Assembly (NCBI RefSeq): GCF_963668165.1
Contig: NZ_OY764212.1
Span: forward strand, 434,001 to 498,000
Length of the DNA stretch: 64,000 bases
From: Marispirochaeta sp.
GTDB taxonomy: Bacteria > Spirochaetota > Spirochaetia > JC444 > Marispirochaetaceae
Direction of reading: 5' to 3'
The translations under genes and the position numbers were made by a program. Within the stretch, counting starts at the first letter, position 1. The number at the start of each line of letters is the position of its first letter. Positions 1 to 9,241 of this stretch are shown here, piece after piece. The notes below the pieces were generated by a model. The model ran no database searches. It saw only the letters and a program-made list of their open reading frames with translations, and was not told where the DNA came from.

Positions 1-2
1 TT

Positions 3-866
3 AAGCGTTTTGTAGGGCGGAAACAGCAGCTGGATATTTCGGAACTGGTTAACTCGATTAACGAGCTTCTGGAAGAACGGCAGTTCCGGGGAAAATTCGC
101 GGCCCTTATTATCGGGCTTCTGGAAGCCGCAACCGGAAAAATTCATCTGTGTCATGCCGGAGACAACCTGGTCCACATCTACGATGAGAGTAAACATGGT
201 CTCTCCCTGCTCAAACTGCCGGAAACCCCTGCCGCCGGGGTTTTTGGCCGTGATCTTATTGATATGAGGGGAGGGTATCCAAAGGTAGTTCATCAGCTTA
301 AACGGGGAGATATAGTCCTCTTTTTTACTGACGGTATCGAAGAGAGCCATCACAGGCTGCGGGGCGAGGATCTGGAAATCAGAAAATATAAGGATTTTCC
401 GGAAAAACTGCAGGCAGAGGATGCACCACTGGTGGAACAGGGCTTTAAGGAGATCAAGCCCGAAGAACCCTATGAGGAGTTCGATCTGAAACGCGTCCAA
501 ATGGTCATAGAGGCAGCCATGAACAGGGAGGCCTTCGAATTGAAACGCCGCATGGATGTGCTTATTAAAGAGCCCCTTATATTTGATTTTTCCAGCCTGC
601 AGGGATCGACAGAAGAGCTGGTTACCGCTCTTATCGCCGTAGAAAAGGTGTATCGCCTGGTGCCTGATCCCGCCGCCACCGAACGTGACCGGGTCCAGGT
701 CGATCGTAAGATTGATACCTTTTTGCGTGAGCATTTTTCAGAGTACCACCGCTATTTCCGCAATCGTATAGAGAATGATTCGGTCCCTGAATATGTCTGG
801 TTTACTCACCTGAAAGAGGACGAACAGGATGATGACCTGACAATGATTGTCGTAAGGCGTAAGTGA
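3..866 (+). CDS. SpoIIE-type PP2C serine phosphatase, C-terminal part
   Basis: The reading frame is open from the left edge, so the N-terminus lies outside the window. The visible part has the PP2C/SpoIIE signature: a CHAGDN-type strand (about residues 46-51 of the visible part), a PAAGVFG segment, then LKRGDIVLFFTDGIEES, which carries the metal-binding Asp of the family, and a closing DDDLTMIVV strand. Known members dephosphorylate serine on regulatory proteins such as anti-anti-sigma factors. The target cannot be told here. An insertion of charged sequence separates the TDGIEES and DDDLTM motifs, which is longer than in minimal SpoIIE domains. Its stop is 9 bases before the best start of the next gene, so the two are probably co-transcribed. 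Confidence 0.85.
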   Translation, partial: KRFVGRKQQLDISELVNSINELLEERQFRGKFAALIIGLLEAATGKIHLCHAGDNLVHIYDESKHGLSLLKLPETPAAGVFGRDLIDMRGGYPKVVHQLKRGDIVLFFTDGIEESHHRLRGEDLEIRKYKDFPEKLQAEDAPLVEQGFKEIKPEEPYEEFDLKRVQMVIEAAMNREAFELKRRMDVLIKEPLIFDFSSLQGSTEELVTALIAVEKVYRLVPDPAATERDRVQVDRKIDTFLREHFSEYHRYFRNRIENDSVPEYVWFTHLKEDEQDDDLTMIVVRRK

Positions 867-875
867 GGAGTGCAT

Positions 876-1439
876 GTGAGGGGCCGTAAGGATCTGCTGA
901 TTTCCCTCTCCCTGTCCCCCTGGTCTCTGGGTTTAAAGCAGTACCTCCGGGGGCTTCATCCCCTGAGCCGGATGCTGCCTCAGGGGAGCAGTGTTTTGCA
1001 GCTGTATCCTGCGTCCAGATCCGATGCGGTTCTGCTGCTGGCCTGGTCGTACTGGCTTTTAGACGGATGCGAAAAAAAAAGCGGGTCTGCATCGGGAGAT
1101 ATTTCGGCTGTCCTTGACTGCAGCACCTGCCGGGCAATTGTATCCACCCCTGTGTCCTCCAAATCCTCTGTATCTGATCCGGAGAGTATGGGGCATGGAC
1201 AGATCCTGGTTAACGGGGAAGAACAGCTGCGTATATGGATTGCACCTGGAGAATCAGGAAGCGTTGACGTCCGCTACGGCGGCCGTTTTATTCCCTGGAT
1301 TTTTCCGGAAGGAGAAGGTCTCTATTACCAGGGCTGCAAAAACGGATCAGAAGAGAATACGTATGGAAAATCAGACATTTTGCCGGGCTATCTTATTGAC
1401 GAAGTCTTGAAATTTGCTGATGCTGTTTTCGGTAAGTAG
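876..1439 (+). CDS. Hypothetical protein downstream of the PP2C phosphatase
   Basis: I do not recognise a family. The GTG at 876 is preferred because a GAGGAG ribosome site ends five bases before it; an in-frame GTG at 870 overlaps that site. The protein is about 187 residues, mostly soluble, with a Leu-rich N-terminal half (LLLAWSYWLLDG) and a C-terminal half rich in Gly and aromatic residues. It contains an A9 homopolymer (1072-1080), a potential slippage site. The immediate linkage to the SpoIIE phosphatase and to the zinc-ribbon gene downstream suggests one transcription unit, but gives no function. Confidence 0.6.
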   Translation: MRGRKDLLISLSLSPWSLGLKQYLRGLHPLSRMLPQGSSVLQLYPASRSDAVLLLAWSYWLLDGCEKKSGSASGDISAVLDCSTCRAIVSTPVSSKSSVSDPESMGHGQILVNGEEQLRIWIAPGESGSVDVRYGGRFIPWIFPEGEGLYYQGCKNGSEENTYGKSDILPGYLIDEVLKFADAVFGK

Positions 1440-1453
1440 TATGATGAACACAA

Positions 1454-1912
1454 ATGAGCAAAAGTGTTATGGAGCATGAAAAGCCGATAAAAACTGCCCG
1501 TTTTTTCTGTGAAAACTGTGGCAGAGCCGTTCCTTTTGATGCCAGTATGTGCCCCCACTGCGGAAAAAGCTTTGATGCTGTCAAGTGTCCTGTTTGCAAT
1601 TATACGGGTATGCCGGGGGAGTTTCTCCAGGGCTGTCCTGAATGTGGTTATCTTACCCCTGAGCAGAAAGAGGAGAGGGCTGCGGCGCTTTCTCAACGCG
1701 CGAAGAACGGAATTCCGGCACTGCAGAACCACCGTGGACGGAAAAAACAGCGGAAGGATTCAAGGCGTTCCGGACATAGCAGCCACGATGAGGTCCTTTT
1801 CGCAGATTATACGGCACCGGAAAAAAAGATCATCCAATCTGTTATCTATTTTCTTATCCTGGTCCTGCTTGCCGGTACCCTGGCGGCGATGGCTCTCATC
1901 CTCTTGTTCTAG
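1454..1912 (+). CDS. Double zinc-ribbon protein with C-terminal membrane anchor
   Basis: The N-terminal 70 residues carry several CxxC pairs (CENCG, CPHCG, CPVCN, CPECG) arranged as two treble-clef/zinc-ribbon modules. They are followed by a basic, low-complexity linker and a single C-terminal membrane helix of about 20 residues (IIQSVIYFLILVLLAG). The architecture is a tail-anchored cytoplasmic zinc ribbon; binding partners are unknown. There is no strong ribosome site before the ATG; it lies 14 bases after the preceding stop, suggesting translational linkage. The gene ends convergently with the sfsA-like gene. Confidence 0.65.
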   Translation: MSKSVMEHEKPIKTARFFCENCGRAVPFDASMCPHCGKSFDAVKCPVCNYTGMPGEFLQGCPECGYLTPEQKEERAAALSQRAKNGIPALQNHRGRKKQRKDSRRSGHSSHDEVLFADYTAPEKKIIQSVIYFLILVLLAGTLAAMALILLF

Positions 1913-1932
1913 TTGAGTTTCTCTGCATGGTT

Positions 1933-3060
1933 TTACAGCGCAACGGAATGGCGGTAATGAAGCAGCAGGGGCAGAAAGGATTTATCTCCGGTTTTTCCCA
2001 GACGAAACAGATGGCTCTCGCAGCGGCAATCCGAACTGCCGAAACCATGTATCCTGCTTTCCGCGATATCTCCCACATCCCTGGCAAGCCGGCATTCAAG
2101 GTCGTTTTTTATACTGCGTACAGGAAAGGCCTCACAGGAATCAGCCTCCTGTAACAGGTAATCGATATGCCAGTGCAGTTTTTTTCTGCGCCGCAGATGA
2201 CGTGCCATTCTCCGGCTAAGGTTCTTCCTGGCGGATCCGACATACAGCCAGGTCCCTTCCTCAAAATCGATTTTTCCCAGTGCCCCTGTTTCGATCCTGC
2301 GCCGGCTTTTAAGTTCGATAGAGAGGAGATACACTCCCGAATCTTCCTGTGCTGCCGAACAGGGGCCTGTATCGATCGGGATTTCGGGATCCGCAATACT
2401 CACATTTCCATCGGGAGTGCAGTCTATTGAGACGGCCCTGAAATCGATACTGTCCCGGGATTCGAGCACCGCCGTAGAAAAATCCGGATCGGTATGGATA
2501 TCCGGAACCAGCCGGCGGGCAGAGTGATTTACGATAACAAACAGCACCATGGAAGAATACGACCCCGTCTCCGCTGCTGCGGCGAGTTCCCGTATATGGC
2601 GGGTCCCGCGGATTGTCGGGGCATCAGGAAACATCGCCGTTTCCTCTTCTACCAGACTACAGGATTTTACCTCCACCAGTGTATGCTTTCCGGGAGACTT
2701 AATCATAAAATCAAAACGGCTTTTTCCCAGGCTGAACTCAGGAATTACCTCAATTGCATCGGGAAAAAACTTCGGCAGCAGCAGGTGGTGAGCGATTTTG
2801 TTTGCCCCGGCGGAGAAAAGGGGTACAATCCTGCCATTATAGACAACCGCAGCCAGGGAGTAAGCAGTTTTTCTCGGTTTATCCGGATGATGTTCAAAGA
2901 GACACTCTCTGCCGGGGGTAAGGAGTTCCCGCATTCTGCCTGGATTTGGGCAATGAGCACGTATTGTACCTTTGTCTGTTTCGGCAATAACTGTAAAGCG
3001 GTTAGGGCGGCTCAAAAATACGCCCCTCAGCGAGGGGCGGAATAACTGCAGTTTATTCAA
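1933..3060 (-). CDS. sfsA: SfsA nuclease-like protein fused to a DUF123 (GIY-YIG-like) domain
   Basis: Residues to about 235 match SfsA (sugar fermentation stimulation protein): an OB-like N-terminus with PNPGRM, then a PD-(D/E)xK-type core FDFMIKS...LVEVKSCSLVE. From about residue 250 a second domain follows with YVGSARKNLSRRMARHLRR and HWHIDYLL, typical of DUF123, a GIY-YIG relative. SfsA has been reported as a DNA-binding/nuclease-like protein; the cellular role is unsettled. The TTG at 3060 is preferred: AGGGAG lies four bases upstream and it overlaps the ligase stop by only a few bases. TTG/ATG codons at 3096/3093 lack a ribosome site. It follows the acyl-CoA ligase in the same operon. 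Confidence 0.8.
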   Translation of the reverse strand: MNKLQLFRPSLRGVFLSRPNRFTVIAETDKGTIRAHCPNPGRMRELLTPGRECLFEHHPDKPRKTAYSLAAVVYNGRIVPLFSAGANKIAHHLLLPKFFPDAIEVIPEFSLGKSRFDFMIKSPGKHTLVEVKSCSLVEEETAMFPDAPTIRGTRHIRELAAAAETGSYSSMVLFVIVNHSARRLVPDIHTDPDFSTAVLESRDSIDFRAVSIDCTPDGNVSIADPEIPIDTGPCSAAQEDSGVYLLSIELKSRRRIETGALGKIDFEEGTWLYVGSARKNLSRRMARHLRRRKKLHWHIDYLLQEADSCEAFPVRSIKNDLECRLARDVGDIAESRIHGFGSSDCRCESHLFRLGKTGDKSFLPLLLHYRHSVAL

Positions 3061-4945
3061 AAAGCTCCCTAATCTCCCGCCGGTAGATTTCATCAACCAC
3101 GTTTCTGCGGATCTTCATGGTCTGGGTCAGTTCCCGGCCGACCTCAAAGGGTCGGGACAGCAGTTTGAAGCGGAAAATCCGTTCAAAGTGCTTGAATCCC
3201 CGGCTGCTGTTTACCAGGGCCTGGATTTCATCGTGCATTATATCGGAGATTTCCGGATCCTCCAGAAGTTCATCGGCATCCACATAGACAATGCCCCTGT
3301 TCTTTGCCTCCTGCTCCAGGGCCTCCTTGTTCGGTACAATCAGGGCGCCCAGGAATTTCTGGTCCTGGCCGACCACCATGGTCTGATCAATCAGCCCGGA
3401 GCGGGTAAGCTGGTCTTCGATGGGAATCGGTTCGATATTCTCTCCCCCCAGAAGAACTATTGTTTCCTTGGCGCGGCCGATTATCTTCAGTTCATGCTTG
3501 TGGGTCATGACGGCAATATCGCCGGTGTTCAGCCAGCCGTTCCGCAATACCTCCGCGGTTGTTTCGGGACGCTTGTAGTATCCCTGCATTATCTGTTCAC
3601 TCTTTACATACAGGACGCCCTTTTTCCCCGGAGGGACCAGGGCTCCGTCGTTGTCGATGAGCCGGTATTCAATATCCGGCAGCAGAGGGCCGATAGTATT
3701 GGGCACCGGAGAAGAAAACTTGCGAACCGAAAGAATAGGTGCGGTTTCGGTAAGTCCATAACCCTCAAGTATTTTAATCCCGGCGGCCTGGAAAAACCGG
3801 TCTACGTGGGGAGGCAGTGCACCGCCGCCGGATACGCCGGCGCGGAAATTACTGCCAAGTTTCTGTTTTATTTTCCTGAAAACAAGCAGATCTCCCAGAA
3901 ACTTGATCGGGGTCAGGAGCAGAAAAGGTACAATGGCCACGCCAAAATCGAACCAGCGGGACCTCTTTACGAACTGGGGCATAAGCCCCCGAACCATGGC
4001 AAGCAGGGTAAAGTGGGTCTGGCCGACGGTAAGAAAAAAATAGAAGAGACTCTTTTTCAGATTACTTCCTGTATTTATGCTGCGCAGAACTGCAGCCCGA
4101 ATAGCCTCCCATATACGGGGAACGGAGGTCATCCAGTGAGGATTGGTCGCTGCCATGTCTGCAAGCATGACGGCACCGACAGGTTTTGAGTAGATGATCG
4201 AAGCCCCACGATTAATGACAATATATTCAATGGCCCGTTCATAGGAGTGCCATGAGGGTAAAACACTGAAGAACCGGTCCTCTGTACGCAGGGGAATAAA
4301 CTCGTAGATGCGGTCAAGCTGGAAAATGTAGGAGCGGTTTGTCAGGACCACCCCCTTTGGTTCTCCGGTAGTGCCGGAGGTGTAGATAATGGTAACTACA
4401 TCGTCGGCATCACCCTTTTCCATGCACGCGGAAAATAGTTTGTCACCGTCATCCCGTGCTGCGCCCCTGTCGATGATCTCCTGAAAGGAGTATACCTGTA
4501 CCCCGGGAATCGTGAGTTCCTCCGGAGGATCAAAGCAGATAACTATCTCCAGCCTGGGGAGTTTCTCCTTTTTTGAAGCGACTTTCTCCCCTTGAGCCGT
4601 ATTTTCCACAAACGCGATGCGGCAGTCCGCATGGGCCAGGATGTAGGCATACTCCTCGGCGGTGGAGTCGGACCCCCGGGGTACATCGATTGCGCCGAGA
4701 CTGATGGCCGCCAGATCTGTAATCAGCCACTCCTTGCGGTTGTCCGAGAGAATCCCTATGTGGTCTCCCCGCTGAATCCCGAGCCCTGCGAGCCCCGCCG
4801 CGAGATCCCGAACCATGAGGTATAGCTGCTGATACGTTATTGCAGTGAACTCCGTGCCTCCGTTTTTACTGAACAGGGCAGGTTTGTCTCCGTAGCTGGC
4901 GACTACTGTCTTGAAGCGACGAATGAGGGTATCCTGTTTGTTCAT
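3053..4945 (-). CDS. Long-chain acyl-CoA synthetase (AMP-binding enzyme)
   Basis: This ANL-superfamily ligase activates fatty acids with ATP and CoA. Visible signatures are the P-loop-like TIIYTSGTTGEPKG, the A5 motif EGYGLTET, the A7 NGWLNTGDIA and the hinge/A8 region ending KIIGRAKETIVLLGGENI. Length (630 aa) fits FadD15/TP-type long-chain ligases of spirochaetes. The ATG at 4945 is preferred over an upstream one at 5014 because AAGGAG sits seven bases ahead of it. A terminal TPR or membrane segment is absent; a hydrophobic stretch near residues 320-350 may touch the membrane. It is followed immediately by the sfsA-like gene. Confidence 0.9.
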   Translation of the reverse strand: MNKQDTLIRRFKTVVASYGDKPALFSKNGGTEFTAITYQQLYLMVRDLAAGLAGLGIQRGDHIGILSDNRKEWLITDLAAISLGAIDVPRGSDSTAEEYAYILAHADCRIAFVENTAQGEKVASKKEKLPRLEIVICFDPPEELTIPGVQVYSFQEIIDRGAARDDGDKLFSACMEKGDADDVVTIIYTSGTTGEPKGVVLTNRSYIFQLDRIYEFIPLRTEDRFFSVLPSWHSYERAIEYIVINRGASIIYSKPVGAVMLADMAATNPHWMTSVPRIWEAIRAAVLRSINTGSNLKKSLFYFFLTVGQTHFTLLAMVRGLMPQFVKRSRWFDFGVAIVPFLLLTPIKFLGDLLVFRKIKQKLGSNFRAGVSGGGALPPHVDRFFQAAGIKILEGYGLTETAPILSVRKFSSPVPNTIGPLLPDIEYRLIDNDGALVPPGKKGVLYVKSEQIMQGYYKRPETTAEVLRNGWLNTGDIAVMTHKHELKIIGRAKETIVLLGGENIEPIPIEDQLTRSGLIDQTMVVGQDQKFLGALIVPNKEALEQEAKNRGIVYVDADELLEDPEISDIMHDEIQALVNSSRGFKHFERIFRFKLLSRPFEVGRELTQTMKIRRNVVDEIYRREIRELFE

Positions 4946-5015
4946 CCACACTCCTTCTGAAAATGAAACGGTATCATGCAGCTTAAGGGGTGTCAACGAA
5001 ACGAAAGCTGTCAAA

Positions 5016-6725
5016 TTACCAGGCGAGGTAGTTATTTAATGTGTTAATAAGGTTTGTTGGGGTCAGTAATTCCGGCAATAAAACCGGATCCTCGCGTCCC
5101 GGTGGGTAGAGGGCGTAAACAGGAACCCCGGCCTTATTGAATCTCTTTATCCAGCTGTCGATTTCATCATTTTTATTGGTGTAGTCGCCGTAGAAGCGGG
5201 CAACCCCCAGCTCTTCAAATCTGTCGTTCACATCCTCCCGGGAAAAAACAGTCAGCTGGTTTGTTTTACATGTCAGACACCAGTCGGCGGTAAACTGAAT
5301 AAAAACCGGCAGACCTTCGGCCCGGGCCGCCTCTACTGCTTCCGTCGAGAAACCGCTCCATCCGTCCGGCGTTTCGGCCGCTGCCTCGGTGTTGCTGCCG
5401 TCATCACTGCCGGAGACAGGCAGGTTGACCAGGCTTGCAGTAATCCCGGCCGCCAGGGCCAGGGTAGTAAAGGTTCTGAACCAACGGTGCCGCGACGGAC
5501 GGCCGAAACGGCCCCAGAGCCAGACCAGGCTGCTTATACCAAGAAGCATGAAAAGCAGGCTGCTGGTGTTCTCACTTCCAAGCTGTTTGACCAGGATCCC
5601 GAACAGCCACACAGCAGTTGCCAGAAGAAGCAGGCCCATGGCCTCCTTGAAACCGTCCATCCAGGGACCTGGTTTCGGCAGGCGGCGGACAAGGGACGGA
5701 AAAAAACCAATCAGGGTAAAGGGGAGGGCAAGACCGGTTCCCACGGCCAGAAAAATCAGGATGATAATCAGGGCGCTCTGGGAAAAAGCAAATCCAAGGG
5801 CCGTTCCCAAAAAGGGGGCGGTACAGGGGGTTGCAAGGAGTACGGTAAACACCCCGGCGGCAAAAGAGCCCGGATACCCGCCTCGGGATACGGTTTTTGT
5901 CATGCCCGGCCCTGCAGTAAAGGTGAGTATCCAAACGTCAAAGAGGGAAAGGGCAAAAACTATCAATACGATAATCAGAGTAAAGATGTAATAGGGATTC
6001 TGAAACTGAAACCCCCAGCCCACTGCCTCTCCTGCGCTTTTTAACAGGACCACCAGCACACCCATGATAAGCAGGCTCACAACAACACCGGCACCAAAAA
6101 TCAGGGAGTGAGAGCGGATTCGCAGCCGGTCCTCGTTGCTCTGACGTACCAGGCTCAGGGCCTTAATGGACAACACCGGCAGAACGCAGGGCATCACATT
6201 CAAAAGAAGACCACCGGTAAAAGCGAGAAGCAGGTAAAACAGGATCGTGCCGACTCCCTGTATTCCGGTCTGCGCCGCTCCGGCTGTGGATCCGGCAGCC
6301 TGGGTTACGCCCAGGAAGAATGTCTCTTTTTCAGGGAAAAGGCACAAACCGTCATCCTGGCAAAGCTGATAGAAAACCGTGAGCTCCGGCTTGCCTGAGT
6401 CTCCTCCGGCATCATACAGGGGCGCAGAGAGTATGATCTTTCCCCGGTATTTGATCTCGCTTTTCTCAGATTCCCCGGAAACAGAAGATGGAGCGGGGTA
6501 GTGGACTTCACCAAGCCGGTACGCTCCGGTATCGGATAAATGCATACCGAAGAAATCGGGGTCTTTGCTCTGATAATGCCCTTCCGGAATCGTCAGCCGG
6601 ACTTCGATATAGCCGCTGCTTTCGTTTTCCGGGGCCTCAAAGACCTTGAGTTCCGCTATATCGGCCGCTAAGCCTTGACCAAAAAGAGCTAAGACAACCA
6701 GGATAAAAAGGTGTGTGCGCAGCAT
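5016..6725 (-). CDS. dsbD: Thiol:disulfide interchange protein DsbD
   Basis: All three DsbD modules are present. A signal peptide and the periplasmic alpha domain (residues about 20-130, with a CQDDGLC cysteine pair) are followed by the transmembrane beta domain with its two conserved cysteines (NVMPCVLPVLS and LATPCTAPFLG), and a C-terminal thioredoxin-like gamma domain with ADWCLTCK. The family carries electrons from cytoplasmic thioredoxin across the inner membrane to periplasmic acceptors. The adjacent upstream TlpA-like gene (25-base gap, same strand) is a plausible partner. A GGGGA ribosome site lies ahead of the ATG. Confidence 0.93.
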   Translation of the reverse strand: MLRTHLFILVVLALFGQGLAADIAELKVFEAPENESSGYIEVRLTIPEGHYQSKDPDFFGMHLSDTGAYRLGEVHYPAPSSVSGESEKSEIKYRGKIILSAPLYDAGGDSGKPELTVFYQLCQDDGLCLFPEKETFFLGVTQAAGSTAGAAQTGIQGVGTILFYLLLAFTGGLLLNVMPCVLPVLSIKALSLVRQSNEDRLRIRSHSLIFGAGVVVSLLIMGVLVVLLKSAGEAVGWGFQFQNPYYIFTLIIVLIVFALSLFDVWILTFTAGPGMTKTVSRGGYPGSFAAGVFTVLLATPCTAPFLGTALGFAFSQSALIIILIFLAVGTGLALPFTLIGFFPSLVRRLPKPGPWMDGFKEAMGLLLLATAVWLFGILVKQLGSENTSSLLFMLLGISSLVWLWGRFGRPSRHRWFRTFTTLALAAGITASLVNLPVSGSDDGSNTEAAAETPDGWSGFSTEAVEAARAEGLPVFIQFTADWCLTCKTNQLTVFSREDVNDRFEELGVARFYGDYTNKNDEIDSWIKRFNKAGVPVYALYPPGREDPVLLPELLTPTNLINTLNNYLAW

Positions 6726-6749
6726 GTTTTCCCCAAAAATTCAGATACG

Positions 6750-7319
6750 CTACTCTGCGCTCAGGTCTTTCAACAGAGCTGTTACCTCTTTGCCGTTCCA
6801 GTCGAAGGCCCCGACAAGACGGGCGATAACCTGTCCCTTTTTGTTGATGACGTAACTGGTCGGTATGCTCCCTGTTCTATAGAAGGCCGGAACAGCTGCG
6901 GCTGTCTCATCAAAGAAAACCGGGAAGGTGTACCCGTTCTCTCCGATATATTGCACAACCTTCTCCCGTGTTTCCCTTTGGTCCCTGGTAGAAACTGCCA
7001 TAATTGTGAATCCTTCATCCTGCAGCGCCTGATACAGCTCTTCCATGGCAGGCATTTCCGCGCGGCAGGGAGGACACCAGGTGGCCCAGAAGTTCAACAG
7101 AACGACATCTCCCCGGAATGATGAAAGGGAGACCCGATTCCCTTTAAGATCCATAATGCTGAAGTCCGGCGCATCAACAGGCTGGGGAGGAACACCGAAT
7201 CCAAGGCGGTAAAAACGCCCGGTAATGGGGTCAAGATCAGGGATATTCTCCTGGGCACTTAAGCCCGCGAAGAATGTGAATACTATAATGGCAATAAGGA
7301 TACGTATTGTTTGTCTCAT
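6750..7319 (-). CDS. TlpA/ResA-like exported thioredoxin
   Basis: An N-terminal signal peptide (IRILIAIIVFTFFAG) precedes an AlkC/TSA-Redoxin fold with the active site FWATWCPPCRAEMP and the cis-proline region GSIPTSYVI. Such proteins reduce disulfides in the periplasm, often for cytochrome c maturation or periplasmic repair. The AAGGAG ribosome site eight bases before the ATG is strong. It is first in a two-gene unit with dsbD, which would keep it reduced; that link is inference from context. Confidence 0.9.
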   Translation of the reverse strand: MRQTIRILIAIIVFTFFAGLSAQENIPDLDPITGRFYRLGFGVPPQPVDAPDFSIMDLKGNRVSLSSFRGDVVLLNFWATWCPPCRAEMPAMEELYQALQDEGFTIMAVSTRDQRETREKVVQYIGENGYTFPVFFDETAAAVPAFYRTGSIPTSYVINKKGQVIARLVGAFDWNGKEVTALLKDLSAE

Positions 7320-7365
7320 ATTAAGAACTCCTTATATAGAATATAGGCAGAATGTGGGGTTCTGT

Positions 7366-8097
7366 TCAACCGAAATCTGAAACAAGAGACAGCAGAAGCA
7401 CAGAAAAGTTATACAGTCCATGTCCTATGGCAACCCTGTGCAGGCTGCGGCTTTGACGAAAAATGAACAGCAGCACAGCTCCGATAAGCGCTGTTCCAAG
7501 GGCGGGCACAATCCCTTGGTAAAGATGTCCGGAGGCAAACAGCAGAATCCCGGCTGCTGCTGCTTTGGCCGGGGTGAGACCTATTTTCTTGAGCTGTCCG
7601 TCCAGGTAGGATCGGAAGAAGAGTTCTTCCCAGTAACCGGTGGTTAAAGATGTTACCAGAACAAGAGGCAGGATTCCGGTACTCTGTAATTCCCAGTCAA
7701 TCCCGATAGCTTCATCAGCAGAACCGGAAAAGATCCAGCTGGAAAGAACCAGAAGAGGCAGCAAAAAAAACCATAGTGCAGCGCTGGTGAGTATCCCCAG
7801 GGGGATGTCTTTCCAACGTATACGGGTTATGCGGTACGGAACCCACCAGTGACGGCCTTTCCGGTGGAGAAGGAAAAGAAGAAGGGCAATCATGGGGAGG
7901 GTTTGCACAATGTACATACCGTGAAACGCAGCGGAGTTAAAGATGAGGGGATCTACCTCCCGGCTCTGGAAAATGTAGCCGGGAAGAAAAAAGGCGGAGA
8001 AAAGAAGAACCAGTTCGAACAGATCTCCTTTTTTTTGCTTCAGGTCCGGTGAAAGACGTGGCAGAATCCGGGAAAATCCGCTATAATTCTTTGACAT
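7366..8097 (-). CDS. CPBP-family intramembrane glutamic protease
   Basis: A multi-helix membrane protein of 243 residues with the CPBP (Abi/CAAX-protease-like) signature: motif 1 EELFFRSYLD (EExxxR) around residues 160-166 and a later His in ASGHLYQG. Family members cleave peptides within the membrane or mature/immunity-protect against bacteriocins; no substrate can be assigned. The protein has about seven predicted helices. The gene is divergent from the PilZ gene, with AT-rich promoter sequence in the 93-base gap, including TATAAT on the minus strand near 8132-8141. Confidence 0.83.
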   Translation of the reverse strand: MSKNYSGFSRILPRLSPDLKQKKGDLFELVLLFSAFFLPGYIFQSREVDPLIFNSAAFHGMYIVQTLPMIALLLFLLHRKGRHWWVPYRITRIRWKDIPLGILTSAALWFFLLPLLVLSSWIFSGSADEAIGIDWELQSTGILPLVLVTSLTTGYWEELFFRSYLDGQLKKIGLTPAKAAAAGILLFASGHLYQGIVPALGTALIGAVLLFIFRQSRSLHRVAIGHGLYNFSVLLLSLVSDFG

Positions 8098-8190
8098 AAT
8101 GTGAATCCTGATCAGAAAATAACTGATTGCATATTATACGGGTTTATACCATAGTATATAGGGAATATTTTTGAAAGCGGAAAGTATACG

Positions 8191-9228
8191 ATGATAATGA
8201 TGTTGGTAATACTTCTTGTCACTCTCCTGATTTTTATTCTTTTTTTGCGCCATGCAGGGGGGGGTAGTTTTCCTTGGATCCATTTTTATACCAAGGGTAA
8301 GGAATCGGGTTTCTCTTTCCGGGAAATCAACCTGCTGCGCAAGGTGGCGGTGCATAATCACCTGGAGAATCCGATATCTCTCTTCTGGTCGATTCGTCAG
8401 CTTGATCGTTCCATACGCGGGGTTATGCTCCGTTTCAGGACGGAGGGAAGAGAGAACGATGAGAGCAGCATCCGTTTTATCAATAAACTCTTTGAGTTCC
8501 GTAAAAAGGTAGAGCTTTCTCTTCCCAAATACACCCTCGGTCTCAAGACAACAAGAAAACTGACTACTCATCAGCGTCTCAAGATTACCCTTCCGGGAAT
8601 CGGTACCTACAATTCCTCGGTGGTGGAGAACCTGCGGCGTTATATGGCTATCTCGTATCCGGAAGGTCCCAAATTACCTCCCGGCGCCAGCTGGAAAGGT
8701 CAGAAAATTAACGTCTATTTCTGGCGGGCCGAAGACGCGGGCTATGTCTTTGAGACAAAGGTCCTGGATGATTTTATTGAACAGAAATACCCGATCCTGC
8801 ATGTCTCCCACTCGGACAACCTGATTCGCAGTCAGAAAAGGCGTTCCGTGAGAGTTGAAGTCAGAAAACCGGCATTTCTGTATCCCCTGGCTTCTATTGC
8901 CCAGGCTAATGAAAACGAAGAACTAACCAGCGGATTACGCTGCCGCCTTATCGATGTTTCCGAAGACGGTGCCGCTGCCCTGGTCGGCGGCCGGGCGAAA
9001 GTAGGCCTGGCGGTAAAACTGCAGTTCATGCTGACAAGCAGCTCCATTGTCATGTGCGGTGTTGTAAAGGGTGTGACATATAATCAGAAAAAGAACCAGT
9101 CAGTGCTCCATATTCAGGCAGTCCCCTTGAGTCTGCGGCAGCGGAACAAGATGCTGTCCTTTGTCTACAACATTTTTCAGGAGCGGGAACCGAAGGCACG
9201 GCCGCGGAAAGTGCCCGCTTATGGCTAA
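8191..9228 (+). CDS. Membrane-anchored PilZ-domain protein (putative c-di-GMP receptor)
   Basis: An N-terminal membrane helix (MLVILLVTLLIFILFL) is followed by a central domain of unknown function (about residues 30-210) and a C-terminal PilZ domain: the arginine motif in QKRRSVRVEVR and the DVSEDGAAAL motif, the two elements that bind cyclic di-GMP. The spirochaete family with this layout (PlzA-like N-terminal extension) has been tied to motility and host/environment responses. A run of eight G (8257-8264) directly follows the membrane helix codons; slippage would shift the frame and remove both the central and PilZ domains. Confidence 0.85.
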   Translation: MIMMLVILLVTLLIFILFLRHAGGGSFPWIHFYTKGKESGFSFREINLLRKVAVHNHLENPISLFWSIRQLDRSIRGVMLRFRTEGRENDESSIRFINKLFEFRKKVELSLPKYTLGLKTTRKLTTHQRLKITLPGIGTYNSSVVENLRRYMAISYPEGPKLPPGASWKGQKINVYFWRAEDAGYVFETKVLDDFIEQKYPILHVSHSDNLIRSQKRRSVRVEVRKPAFLYPLASIAQANENEELTSGLRCRLIDVSEDGAAALVGGRAKVGLAVKLQFMLTSSSIVMCGVVKGVTYNQKKNQSVLHIQAVPLSLRQRNKMLSFVYNIFQEREPKARPRKVPAYG

Positions 9229-9241
9229 AAGAGAGGAGCGG

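Noticed and set aside
2972-4189. Long open frame on the plus strand, 405 codons
   Set aside because: It is antisense to the acyl-CoA ligase and sfsA, which have clear motifs; its translation has no domain and low-complexity composition.
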